A DNA stretch of 64,000 bases from Brasenia schreberi (Eukaryota; Streptophyta; Magnoliopsida; Nymphaeales; Cabombaceae): contig JAYKKT010000061.1 of the NCBI GenBank assembly GCA_036023115.1, forward strand, positions 11,653,501 to 11,717,500. The letters run 5' to 3'. Below, piece after piece: positions 44,193 to 56,883 of the stretch; the first letter of the stretch is position 1, and each line of letters opens with the position of its first letter. The position numbers and the translations under genes are program-made. Under the pieces are notes generated by a model that was not told the origin of the DNA, did not search any database, and saw only the letters and a list, made by a program, of their open reading frames with translations.

Positions 44193-45590
44193 AGTTTGGA
44201 TTGTAGTGGATGATATTCGGCTACCTTCCAGCTGAATTCCAATTCGTTCAAATGTAGGATTTGTAGAATCTGATCAGTGGCGGACCTAGAAAATTCTCTG
44301 CTGAGGAATAATACTTCACATTCTTTTGAAGTGGTTCATAAGCATAATCGGTAAATATACATCTTATTTTTTTACTATACATACACCTCAAATTTCCAAC
44401 TATAGAAAATACCACTGTACCTTTATGATAATGAAAATACCCCACAGGCTAATCTCTCTACTCTATTCACTCGATTCCTTCATAGCACAACAGATTGTCG
44501 ACAACCGGGAAGGAAACACATAAGAAACACGTACATTGTTGAAGAGTGGGGCACTCTAGCCATACCTTTATTCATAGAGGGACGCATCTCAATGCATGAT
44601 TTATGTGAAGAGGGTGTCGCGCCCTTGGTGTGTCTCCCTCTAAGATAAGTACGCTTAAAGTGTATCGGTTTTAAAAATAGTCGCTTCCAACCCGAGTCAT
44701 CCTTTCAGTTATAATTTTTGTTTATACTTTTTCTTGTACTTAGTTTCTAAATTTTCAAGTGAAATCACTTATTATAGTGTAATATATTTTAGATATACGA
44801 TAAATGATAAAAATAAACATAATGGGACCAAATGATTCATTTGTCAAGTAATTGGTATGTGACAATACATTTGTAGATTGTGAGGGTGATAAACTTAATT
44901 ATTTGCTTATGTTTACTACATATGTAATATTTTGTAATCGGAATGATCTAGTGGATAAAAAGGTGAACTACTCATTTTTATTTATAGGAGAAAATGGAGG
45001 CAATGGTTTATGAAGGTCAAAGTGACATGCATAACCTTCTTGGTTGTTATTTAGAACAAAATACATTTGCAGGCAAATTGACTAATGTTGATTATGGTAT
45101 GACAAAAAAGATGAGCAAAAACCATTTCAAGTTGAAGCAGATTTCATCGTAGTGGAAGCATTTTGATGATCTTAATGTTAGCATGACCAAGTGCATTTAC
45201 AATATGAGGATGAAAACTAGAAAAGAGAAAATAGGTGCTTGAACTATTTTATAATTAGAAATACCTAAAATTTTTCTTAAGAAAAATCTATTTTTTGTTT
45301 ATAGAATTGGTTTTAAATATTTATTTTTAAGACACACAAAATGATTATAAAAATCTTGAATTTTTTAGTAAGAAGAAGTTTAGACCCTACAACATGATGT
45401 TATCAATATACCTACTTATAAATATACCAACAATAACAAAAGTCTTTTTGAACGCAAACATTGACATATTTTGAAAATCACTAGAACTCTATTAGTGTCT
45501 AGTATTGTTCCTAAATATCTCTGAGCCGAAGCCGTAGACGTCTATTTACTTAATTAATGAAAAACTATTCAAAATAGTCTCCAACTATTC
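43752..45590. other. Region right of the RPL18 insertion; RPL18 3' flank then unassigned sequence
   Basis: The first ~150 bp should be the RPL18 3' untranslated region displaced by copia 3. A (GA)n run lies at 44160-44190, and cagtggcggacctag (44276-44290) is a word often seen at ends of plant non-autonomous elements. The rest has no recognised gene. Confidence 0.45.
44160..44190. repeat. (GA)n microsatellite
   Basis: A GA dinucleotide run of about 31 bp. Confidence 0.95.
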
Positions 45591-45597
45591 TCGTTTA

Positions 45598-45693
45598 AAG
45601 GTGTTTGATTGCAAGTGTTTTGTCTTTACATATAAGCATGACAAACCTAGAGCTTTTGAATGTATTTTTATCGGATATGGTATTGACAAAAAA
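45598..45693 (+). mobile_element. Copia integrase-C-terminal fragment
   Basis: It reads KVFDCKCFVFTYKHDKPRAF and ECIFIGYGIDKK, the F.CKC.V.....K...F......IFLGY block that follows the copia integrase core. It is on the plus strand, unlike the neighbouring copia elements. It abuts an RTE fragment at 45694. Confidence 0.75.
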
Positions 45694-45830
45694 CAACTCC
45701 GCCCATGTAAGGGATCATCCTTGCATTGCCAGTCCCAAGCCCGGATAAAGGAGGAGGGTTGTGTTAGGCTTTCGACAGCCAGCGTAAAACTTCGTTGAAT
45801 TTTTATAACATGGATTACAAAAATTATGAG
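45694..45830 (+). mobile_element. RTE LINE 3'-region fragment
   Basis: It matches the first part of the fragment at 15450-15658 (shared words ggatcatcc/ggatcaccc, ataaaggaggagggttg, cagcgtaaaa). The (TTG)n tail is absent, so it is truncated at its 3' side. Confidence 0.75.
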
Positions 45831-46180
45831 CATTGCTTTGGGGCGTCCCCGCCTAGCGACGTGCTGCAGAGCTCGAATGAAGTAAGAAGTAAGCAAGAGC
45901 CACTACATTGTGCTAGTGATTGACTTCCGAATTACCTGTCCAACAGATGAGTTCATCTCTACGGGCAATTTTGCATTCTAACAGTGTGATTCCTCACGCT
46001 CAGAAGGGAAGCATCACAAATAAATACTCATGCCGACTTTGATTTATAATAATGGTGCTCGCAATAATACAAGCAAAATGCTATAGTGTATAACAGCTAG
46101 GAAGATACGTCCCCACGGTGACCCCCCACATCTGGTGGCTCTCTGCGGTTGAACTTGCCTCGAGATCAAGGGATTTCATG

Positions 46181-46264
46181 TTAAAAACCAGGGGTACCAA
46201 GACTAGATAGTGCCACAGTCAGGAGCATAAGAGGGAACACAAACGCATCTGCTTTACGTGCCAT
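46181..46264 (-). other. Short ORF with signal-peptide-like sequence
   Basis: The 27-codon frame reads MARKADAFVFPLMLLTVALS and continues SLGTPGF. It has a basic start and a hydrophobic core of about 14 residues. A second open stretch follows downstream on the minus strand in another frame (KFNRREPPDVGGHRGDVSS). It could be the start of a small secreted-peptide gene or chance. I do not recognise it. Confidence 0.2.
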
Positions 46265-46349
46265 GATTAGCCCAGGAGACCTTTTTCTGTGATCGTTATG
46301 AACATCATGATTTCAAGAACAAAAGATTAATCAACTAAAAGGACCGGGT

Positions 46350-47189
46350 TAGAAATAAGTACAACAAATATAACATGCCCAATCAACAACAACAACGGCA
46401 TATCAAAAGTAAACCATAAACAAATCATACAAAAAACAAAAATATAAGCAATAATCAGAATTATAACTTATTTGTGCGAGTCGCCCTTGCAAACTTACCT
46501 TATAGAAATCAGTTACCTGTTATGAGTACGTAAGGGTATTTGTGCTTTTTCAAAAGATAAAACGCACGTACAACTTAAAAGACAGTACCTAACTTCGAGT
46601 CGACCTCGATCATGCCTCAGTCGCATATGACTAGAAGGAAGAATGGTTGAAAATAGTCGAAAAATACCACGAGAAGAATAGAGCAAAGAACATAGGAGAG
46701 AGAGTGCTCACGAGTAAATCCTCCCATTAGGAAGCCCTAACACTTATTTATAGATTGCGTATTATATCACGGATTATGGATCTGATCCAAATGATGCACC
46801 TCTTTGTCCTATAATTGTTACCGCGTTTAAGCACTCTTAGCCATTAGATAAAAAAAAATCGTGTAAAAAGATAGACTGAAGATCGGGCTCAGGCCTAGAT
46901 CGATGCACGTGTTATATAGTATGTGTCTCCAAGGTCTTTGAACTAAGGATCATGAGCTACCAACTATATAAAAGGATATGTGGGTTTGTCTCATTCTTTC
47001 ATATGGGATTAAGTTTTGTCTCCTCTTCGTCGTCACATGCACAAGTCCCTCACATGCGACTTTTTACACTTTAGGATTTTCACATATATTAATAATGCAT
47101 CAATTGAATATTTGGATATGAACATAAATTAAATGTTATTAATGCACATGGGTTTAATAAACCTAACTTAATTAATATTAAAAACAATA
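46350..47189 (-). repeat. 3' LTR of copia 4
   Basis: An ~840-bp LTR diverged from those of copia 3. The start is blurred (first clear match near 46370) and it ends near aaaacaata at 47189. Confidence 0.7.
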
Positions 47190-48181
47190 ATCTCCAAAAA
47201 GTCCTAAAGTGTAAAGTTTCCTCCCAAACCAATCATCATATTATGCTTTAAGTAATGATACCTTCTGGTTTGAAGAATTACTACAATGATCCAATATTTT
47301 CTTAAAAGAACTAGGTGAACATATGTCTTCAACGTGAAACTTAGGTGTAAAAGTATCTATTGGTAATAACATAATAAAAAGTTATGGTGTTATATTTATG
47401 GGTGATACATTAATAGTCATGCATCCATATCATGTATCATGATTAACTTTAGATAACTCAATTCCCCTATTATGGTCACACAATATCATTCACTTAGTTG
47501 GGCATCTCGAAGGATGTACTGCTAGCATCCTGTCCTAGGACTTACCCACTAACAGAATAATCACTTAGTTGCAATCATGACACTTTATGTTTATATGGCA
47601 CAAATATATAGATACTAGAAGTATCACATAATATAAAGTGTCATCATTTTCACCTAACAACTTATTACTGCTACATTGAACCTACTTCGTGAGATCTCCA
47701 CTCAGTTAGATTAGCTTACCACTACTTGTGAATAAATCATGAATTTCAGTCTCATCCCTAACTTAAATTTCTCAACTAAGGTTACTGATAGACCCTTAGT
47801 CAAATGATTAGTTGTGCTATCTTTAAACCCAACAAAATCTATAGTTATGACCCCATCAGACACAAGAGCCCATAAAAACATTTGTTTGACTTTGATGCGT
47901 TTTCATTGCTTTTCATTGTATTTAGAACTACTAATCTTAGCAATTATAGTCATCTATCATAGTGTACTGAAATTGCAAGAAGTGGTTTCCTTATCATAAG
48001 TAAACTGAACATAAGTCCCTTAAGCCATTCAACTTTCAATCCAGTCTCATCCAAAGCACATAATTTTGCCTCAGCTAAAACGAGCCAAAATAATTTGTTT
48101 ATTGGGTTTTCAGGTGAAAGTGCCACCACCCACAATAAACACATTTCTAGTGACCTCAATACTCTTAGAGTTCTTTGTTAT

Positions 48182-48540
48182 CTAACTAGAATCACTAAAT
48201 CTTTCAAGTATAAAAGGGTGTTTATCGTAATGCAGTCTTTGTTTATTGACTGACTTGCAATAGACACACTTATCATAATCATTAGAAACAAAATCAAAAG
48301 ATGATATCACATAATCAAACTTTTTATGCCATTGTTTAGTGGCTTGTTTCAAACCATATAATAATTTAACAAGCTTACATACTTTAAACTCATTTTCACA
48401 AGCCACAAATCCCTCTCGTTGTCCATATAAATTTCTTAATGCAAGTCACCATAAAGGAAAGCGGTCTTCACATTCATCTAATGCATTGTGAGGTCGTATA
48501 TGGAGGTCAATACAATTAGAGTCACCCTCACATTTGTCAT
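48182..48540 (-). pseudogene. Copia 4 RT remnant
   Basis: The frame 48182-48406 reads NEFKVCKLVKLLYGLKQATK and QWHKKFDYVISSFDFVSNDY, the RT block VCKLVKSLYGLKQAPKQWHEKFD. It is aligned with 40022-40100 of copia 3. A stop separates it from the upstream catalytic Asp region. Confidence 0.85.
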
Positions 48541-48600
48541 CCTTTCCACTTGATCGAGAATATAGTCAATAGTAGGGTCAAAGTCTATAGAAGATACACT

Positions 48601-49385
48601 TTAAGGAACTCTAGTTTTCATAAAAAACACATTCTCAAAGAATGTAGCCTCACGGAGTTCAACTATTGTGTTGATATCTATGCCAGAAATATTATATCTA
48701 ATGACTAAGAATCTATATGCATAGCTTGTCTCCACGTAACTAAGAAATATAACATCAAATGTTTTAGTTCTTAATTTCTTTCTCAAGTGTTTACGGATGA
48801 GCACTTTCGCAAGACACCCCACATTTTGAGATATTTGTGATTGGTCTTTTGATCATTTTCAAAGCTCAAAGAGACTATTTTCTTTATTCTTATGAGAAAC
48901 TCTATTTAGAACATGACAAGCCATATTCAAAGCTTTTCTCCACATGTAGGTGCATAATATAAAACTTTTAAGAAAAACATTAACTATATCACATAGAGTT
49001 CTATTCTTTCGTTCAATTATCCCATTAGATTGAGAAGAGTACATAGCAGTAACCTCATGAACAATACCATTGTTTTGATAATATACCTTAAAAATATTTG
49101 AGGTATACTTTCTTATCCTATCAGACCTTAATCGTTTAAGTACCTTGTTTGTTTGAGTTTGCACTTAATTTCTAAATGTTTGAAACTTTTCTAAAGCTTA
49201 ATCTTTACTTTTAAGCAACTAAATATAATAGTATCTACTATAATTATCAATAAATATGATAAAATATCTTTTGCTATCCGTTGTAGTCATTCCATTGAAT
49301 TCACATATATCAGCATCCATAAAATCCAAAATCTCAGATTTCTTTTTAACCGTATGAAAATGTTTTCTCAGTTGTTTGTGTTCCC
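48601..49385 (-). pseudogene. Copia 4 integrase remnant
   Basis: The frame 48859-49164 has LRSDRIRKYTSNIFKVYYQN (SDxxxxY core with catalytic Asp), TAMYSSQSNGIIERKNRTL (ERKNR with catalytic Glu) and MACHVLNRVSHKNK. The frame 48601-48822 has FDVIFLSYVETSYAYRFLVI and ATFFENVF. The sequence ends at about 49385. Confidence 0.85.
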
Positions 49386-52300
49386 CTTCCTCTTCTCAAA
49401 ATTAAGAAAACAAGCTTCTTTCTCTGTTCAAAGGATTGATGAAAAACTTGTCTGCATATACGTTTGGAACTCTTGCTTCGCGAGTAGTAACACGGATATT
49501 TTTGACAAAGTAAATGACGAGAACCTTAATCATTTCTAAGTTATTCACTATATTTAGCTAATGCTCCCGGTTAAGGGGGAGTCAGTTGGGTGAAATTCAG
49601 GTCAGGCAGTCCATATAAGCTTCAAAACTTTCGGATTTTTTCAGATTTCGGGTGAGGGTTCACCTCATCCCGCCCACGAATAGAGACCATCACGGATTAT
49701 AAAGGTCCCCAATGTAAGAGAAAAGTTTTCCAGTTCTGGCACCTAAACATGTTTTTCTTGTAAATGGCCTTTCTTTTCTGGAGTAAATGGAAAGAATCGC
49801 CATTAACAATTAAAAGAAGCAAACACGCATGAGGAAGGAGGGTTACAAAAGTAATGAATGGAGATAATAAAATATGATGTTACTATTTTGAATTAAATAT
49901 TAATATGCTATACGATGACTAAAAATCCATGCAGCAGACTTCAATTTGTGTGAGAGAAGGTTTCGTCTCGGTTTTGGTTTTGATGTTAGCAGTGGGAATT
50001 ACAAGCTGGTCTACAAAGTCGTACTTTCTTATTGCAGAAGTCAAGCATGAAAATAATAAGTATAATGTCATTCGAGTTTACCTCAATGTTCACTCGCTAA
50101 CATAAGCTCGTAAAATTTTAGGTTACTCCATTTATAACATTGTCAACATCAAAGGGTGGAGTTTCTAAGCATCACCGATTTTATTACGAGCCAACTCGAT
50201 CTCCAGCAGCATTAAAATTGTGAACTCGTAAGAATTTACGTTCCTACAATGCGAGGACTTTTTGTAAGTCGTGTTCGTGTTCTGTCATTTCATGCTCGTG
50301 TTAAACAGGTCTGCCCAAATATGACTCCATTTCTTTTCGTGTTACGTTTAGGTGGGGACTCCCAAACCTGGATTGTTCTGACTGTCAAAAACGAACCTGG
50401 ATTAATATACTACTCCGCCTATATCATTTGATATTCATTGTAAAAGGAGTTTCGTAAATAATTGATGAAATCCGTCGAAAAGAAAGGTACAAGCTTTTGT
50501 CATTCAGTTGAGGTGAACTCACGGAGGGCTAAACGTCCAAATTCGCAAGAAGAATCACACCGAATAATTGTATTCGGCAGAGCCCATTGCCGAAATCGAA
50601 GCCAAAGAAGAAAATGACACAAATGCTAATCAAGACTCTGTTGAGATAAGCTGCACCACAACTGAACATCGAATTTTCTTCTTGCAGTCCACAGCCCTTT
50701 CGATATATGGTGGATAAATATGGAGTATCACGCAACAGGATGGCTATTCCACTTAAAATAACGATGCTATATATCATCATTCAGCTTTAAACGTTAAGGA
50801 AATGAGAATTCAGTGCACCTTGTTAAATATCTTCGCGATTTATGGTGTTTGGGAGGGGGCATTCCTGAACCAAAACGCAAAAGCAAAATAGCGAATATCC
50901 TCATTGAGCTTACTTGTACTAATTAGCCATAATCGAATGCCGCATTTGATCTTCGTTGCTGAAACATCTAAGAACAGTGGATAAACACCTATACGTACAT
51001 GGGCATACGTGAAAATTATTTAAAGAAAATACAGATTTTGAAATAACAATTACAAAAAAGCCTCAAAACGATTTTAAAAAGAAAAGGAATGTATTCTTTG
51101 GCGATCATACGCATGGACAAAACTATTTGGTGGTCCGCTAAAATGATGAGCGAAGTCAAAAACTTCATTACAGTGTCCACGTCTGTAACATACTGCACCT
51201 TACCTTAAAAGAACGTGAAACGCATTCTTATCTTTGCAGAGGATGTGTGGTAGGCACTATGATTTATCTCAACACTAAATTCAACAAAACCCAACAAAAG
51301 GAAAACGGTTGACGAGAGGAATTAACCGGGACAATGATAGCAGTTAACTGAAGGCATAGTTCTATTTTCCCATATCGCAAGACAGAAAGTCATATGTATA
51401 GTTGATTCGATGCTTTTGTATTGTACTTTCGTAATATATATATATATATATATATATATGAAGCTTGATATATGTGAGTAATATTGCATGTTAACATATT
51501 TAAATAAATCTCAACTGTTCAATTTAAAAGATGGATAGTTCATAATTGAATTTAAAATATATATATATTCTTACTTTTTGATCTAAAAACTAATTTTTGC
51601 TTTTTAAATTCAAAATCACAATCATAAATCTTTCAAAGTGGATGCTAAGATTTGTTTGGATATACTAACATGAAGTATGGCTAGTATATACTATGCAATG
51701 TATATATATATATAGATATATAGAGAGAGGGGGAGGGGGGAATAAACGAAGAGATCTATGCTGGGTTTGGACGAGGAGTGAGGAATAAGTTAGGAAAATG
51801 GGAAATACTTAAAAAAACCACCAAACCTAAAGTTTAGGCGCGGATGAGATTCTCGATCACCAAAATTCGCAGTAGGAATTTTATACGCGCTCCTAGAAAT
51901 ACCATCAAATATACTAACCATGGATTAATTTGAAATTCTTTGCTTCTTTGATTCCACATACAGCTGAATTTGGTTCTTGTGGAACATTAAAACGTATTCA
52001 TCAGCTCTATAATGGTTTTGCCTCACTACATTATTGATTAGATACTTGACATTATCATTTCAATTTAACACATTATAAATATACATCGAAACCGAAACCA
52101 AAACTAAGCATAGTACCCGAATGTTGGCTTTACGAAAAGACAAATTATGCATAGTCGTTATCAATCATTATTGATATGAAGCATTATAGATTCTCAATTG
52201 CAAAGCTGATCATATAAGGAAGCAGAGTGGGCCCAAAATTAGCTTTAGTACCCGAATGGGGGTCCATATACATTCAGCTAGTGCTTTCGGAATGACGTGC

Positions 52301-52985
52301 AGCTAGGGTTTCCCATTAGTGCTGCACATAGTTTCTTTTATGTAAGGATTTGCTATTGACTTTCAGGAAGATCTATACGTTGTAATTGGGTTCGGTTCCT
52401 GACACCATTATGATCAGGATTTTTTTTTCTTTTTTTCTACAATCGGGAGGCGAAGCCAGATACTGGATGCACCGCGTATTGAACAGAATACCTTCAACAC
52501 CATTATGGTCAGGATTTGGTAATAAAGGAATGGCATGCATTAGTTTATGGTACTTAAATGTGCAAGAGCAATTAATATCCTCGAAAAATTTCAATGCGGA
52601 TGGGAGAAGTTGTTACTTTCAGACATGGTTTACATGGACATGGTAATGTGTCATATTGAACCCAATATAACCAAAACCAGGTCCCCTACGTGCATCCCAA
52701 AATGAGACTAAACCTGAACTTGCCTAGACCCAAATTAAATGTATTATTGACGCCCATGATCAAGCAAAACTACCAGCAGCTAACCCACTTTAGGGCGAGG
52801 TAAGGCAAACACCCCAATTGAGGTATGAAAGATGATGGGTTTCGTATATAGGAAAACACAAGCACTTTGTGGACGTGAAGTAAAAGTGTGCCTCAACCAA
52901 AATACAAGTGCTTTTCACTCAAAAAGATTCCTGCCTCCCCAAGTGAAAACTACCAAATATACTTTTCAAGTATCGAACTTCTTGT
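49386..52985. other. Region without recognised genes
   Basis: Only short open frames without family resemblance. A (TA)n run at 51436-51460 and a GA/G-rich run at 51710-51740 are present. Some sequence at 49560-49690 and 49960-50430 looks like non-autonomous transposon debris, but no ends could be defined. Confidence 0.45.
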
Positions 52986-52989
52986 CTTT

Positions 52990-53681
52990 GAAAGATTGAC
53001 TAAGTAAGCTTCTGCATTCAAGTCTTTGATACCAAATCGTGGATGCCACTCAAGAAAAAATCAATAGGAGTTTCAAGATATTTTGTGATGCATGGAGGTT
53101 TGGAGTTTCTTAAGTGGCTCGTTGTACCATCTAAAAGGGATGTATGCGGTTACCATGTCCTATGATATAAAGTGTATTATCATCAGTGTCCTCTTCATAG
53201 CAAAACAGACCCGTTTTTATCATCCACACACCTCAATACTATCCATACAACTTTCTGCATGATAAAGCAATTCTTGACATATATTATATATGAATAAACG
53301 TAAAGTAGATTTGTATATGAATAAAGTTTGAGTATTTACCCTCCTTTAATCTCTCTCTCTCTATATATATGAAAACTGGAGTTCCTCAATCATACTCATG
53401 CACACCTTATACTTTTAGAGACATAAAGTTATTCAAAAAGTTATAAGGGCGTTTAAAAAATATAAAAAATTCATACCCTCGAAAATTAAAGGATGCACGT
53501 GAAGATTTGTCAAAGGTGGGAAACATCCAATCAGTTTTCTACTTTTTGTTCTCTTTGCATCATTTCATGGGTGTTAAAAAAGCAAGATTATTAAGACATA
53601 GAAAACTCTATGTATGTGTATATATATATATTATAAAATCATCCTTCTCGTTTTCTATGTTGTCTTATCCTTTATATATAC

Positions 53682-53755
<74 letters not shown>

Positions 53756-54190
53756 CCTGGACCATCAATGCATCTAATATCGACAAAATGAGAAGGGCTA
53801 TGCTTGGAAAGGTTTTATCTATGTGCAATCTACATCTGTAGACAGGTTTTCATTGGAGATTTTTACTTCAGATCGCTGCATCAGTCTCTTTCCATCCCCA
53901 TTCTGAGATCTCTAGTTGTTTGGAATTGAGAAACATGCTCATTTTAAAATTCTTTGCAATGAGTATTTTACATGTAAGAAGTTTATGGAAAAGTAGCTTT
54001 GATGACATATTGATTAGTTACTTTATCCACTCAAGAAGATTGACCTTCACCTTCGTGGATACGCCACCTCATGTCTTGATTTCAAATGCACACTGATTGA
54101 AACGAGACAAGTGTGAACTTGTCAATGGAAGCTATGGCCCAAGAGTTTACTTTAGAACCTTCAACTGTCCTCAGTTAGATAATGAAGGTG

Positions 54191-54227
<37 letters not shown>

Positions 54228-54992
54228 ATGATTGGCGTATGCCTAGACATGACTCTTTTTATTTTGCCTGGACCATCATTTCTAACCATCGGTTTGGATT
54301 TGAAAGATTGACTAAGCTTTTGCATTCAAGTCTTTGATACCAAATCGTAGATGCCACTCAAGAAAAAAGCAATAGGAGTTTCAAGATATTTTGTGATGCA
54401 TGGAGGTTTGGAGTTTCTTAAGTGGTCGTTGTACCATCTAAAAGGGATGTATGCGTTTACCATGTTCTATGATATAAAGTGTATTATCATCAGTGTCCTC
54501 TTCATAGCAAAACACACCCGTTTTTATCATCCACACACCTCAATACTATCCATACAACTTTCTGCATTATAAAGCAATTCTTGACATATATTATATATGA
54601 ATAAACGTAAAGTAGATTTGTATATGAATAAAGTTTGAGTATTTACCCTCCTTTAATCTCTCTCTCTATATATATATATGAAAACTGGAGTTCCTCAATC
54701 ATACTCATGCACACCTTATACTTTTAGAGACATAAAGTTATTCAAAAAGCTTTAAGGGCGTTTAAAAAATATAAAAGATTCATACCCTCGAAAATTAAAG
54801 GATGCACGTGAAGATTTGTCAAAGGTGGAAAACATCCAATCAGTTTTCTACTTTTTGTTCTCTTTGCATCATTTCATGGGTGTTAAAAAAGCAAGATTAT
54901 TAAGACATAGAAAACTCTATGTATGTGTATATATATATATATTATAAAATCATCCTTCTCGTTTTCTATGTTGTCTTATCCTTTATATATAC

Positions 54993-55028
<36 letters not shown>

Positions 55029-55463
55029 CCTGGACCATCAATGCATCTAATATCGACAAAATGAGAAGGGCTATGCTTGGAAAGGTTTTATCTATGTGCA
55101 ATCTACATCTGTAGACAGGTTTTCATTGGAGATTTTTACTTCAGATCGCTGCATCTGTCTCTTTCCGTCCCCATTCTGAGATCTCTAGTTGTTTGGAATT
55201 GAGAAACATGCTCATTTTAAAATTCTTTGCAATGAGTATTTTACATGTAAGAAGTTTATGGAAAAGTAGCTTTGATGACATATTGATTAGTTACTTTATC
55301 CACTCAAGAAGATTGACCTTCACCTTCGTGGATACGCCACCTCATGTCTTGATTTCAAATGCACACTGATTGAAACGAGACAAGTGTGAACTTGTCAATG
55401 GAAGCTATGGCCCAAGAGTTTACTTTAGAACCTTCAACTGTCCTCAGTTAGATAATGAAGGTG

Positions 55464-55496
<33 letters not shown>

Positions 55497-56256
55497 ATGA
55501 TTGGCGTATGCCTAGACATGACTCTTTTTATTTTGCCTGGACCATCATTTCTAACCATCGGTTTGGATTTGAAAGATTGACTAAGCTTTTGCATTCAAGT
55601 CTTTGATACCAAATCGTAGATGCCACTCAAGAAAAAAGCAATAGGAGTTTCAAGATATTTTGTGATGCATGGAGGTTTGGAGTTTCTTAAGTGGTCGTTG
55701 TACCATCTAAAAGGGATGTATGCGTTTACCATGTTCTATGATATAAAGTGTATTATCATCAGTGTCCTCTTCATAGCAAAACAGACCCGTTTTTATCATC
55801 CACACACCTCAATACTATCCATACAACTTTCTGCATTATAAAGCAATTCTTGACATATATTATATATGAATAAACGTAAAGTAGATTTGTATATGAATAA
55901 AGTTTGAGTATTTACCCTCCTTTAATCTCTCTCTCTATATATATATGAAAACTGGAGTTCCTCAATCATACTCATGCACACCTTATACTTTTAGAGACAT
56001 AAAGTTATTCAAAAAGTTATAAGGGCGTTTAAAAAATATAAAAAATTCATACCCTCGAAAATTAAAGGATGCACGTGAAGATTTGTCAAAGGTGGAAAAC
56101 ATCCAATCAGTTTTCTACTTTTTGTTCTCTTTGCATCATTTCATGGGTGTTAAAAAAGCAAGATTATTAAGACATAGAAAACTCTATGTATGTGTATATA
56201 TATATATATATATATTATAAAATCATCCTTCTCGTTTTCTATGTTGTCTTATCCTT

Positions 56257-56329
<73 letters not shown>

Positions 56330-56759
56330 CCTGGACCATCAATGCATCTAATATCGACAAAATGAGAAGGGCTATGCTTGGAAAGGTTTTATCTATGTGC
56401 AATCTACATCTGTAGACAGGTTTTCATTGGAGATTTTTACTTCAGATCTCTGCATCTGTCTCTTTCCGTCCCCATTCTGAGATCTCTAGTTGTTTGGAAT
56501 TGAGAAACATGCTCATTTTAAAATTCTTTGCAATGAGTATTTTACATGTAAGAAGTTTATATGGAAAAGTAGCTTTGATGACATATTGATTAGTTACTTT
56601 ATCCACTCAAGAAGATTGACCTTCACCTTCGTGGATACGCCACCTCATGTCTTGATTTCAAATGCACACTGATTGAAACGAGACAAGTGTGAACTTGTCA
56701 ACGCATGAAGCTATGGCCCAAGAGTTTACTTTAGAACCTTCAACTGTCCTCTGAAGGTG

Positions 56760-56811
<52 letters not shown>

Positions 56812-56883
56812 ATTGGCGTATGCCTAGACATGACTCTTTTTATTTTGCCTGGACCATCATTTCTATCCATCGGTTTGGATTTG
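52990..56883. repeat. Tandem triplication of a ~1.3-kb unit
   Basis: Three head-to-tail copies start at gaaagattgactaag: 52990-54301 (1312 bp), 54302-55570 (1269 bp) and 55571-56883 (1313 bp). Length differences are mainly in internal microsatellites: (TA)n(GA)n before gcctggaccatcaatgc, and (TA)n(TG)n before attggcgtatgcc. Units 2 and 3 are nearly identical, while unit 1 has more substitutions and indels. Each unit holds two copies of gcctggaccatca. Only a 73-codon frame starting MPLKKKAIGVSRYFVMHGG is open in units 2 (54351-54572) and 3 (55620-55841). In unit 1 it is frameshifted. It is unlike families I know. Confidence 0.95.
53668..53756. repeat. Compound (TA)n(GA)n microsatellite, unit 1 (equivalents in units 2 and 3)
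   Basis: The same position in unit 2 (about 54985-55027) and unit 3 (about 56258-56329) carries TA/GA tracts of different lengths. The second tract, (TA)n(TG)n, lies at 54191-54228, 55462-55497 and 56758-56811. Confidence 0.9.

Larger units (their letters stand above)
46350..49385 (-). mobile_element. Ty1/copia retrotransposon 4, truncated relative of copia 3
   Basis: The 3' LTR (about 46350-47189) resembles the copia 3 LTRs (shared agtcgcccttgcaaac, tttatagatt/gacg and ttaataatgca blocks). Internal sequence 47190-49385 covers the RNase H/RT side and most of integrase. The element stops abruptly at about 49385 in the integrase zinc region, so gag, the 5' LTR and PBS are lost. All frames are broken. 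Confidence 0.85.

Noticed and set aside
44276..44530. Transposon end at cagtggcggacctag
   Set aside because: Only one end is visible and no partner terminus was found.
44990..45240. Plus-strand reading starting MEAMVYEGQSDMHNLL
   Set aside because: It is interrupted by stops and unlike any family I recognise. It could be a transposon remnant, but this cannot be supported.
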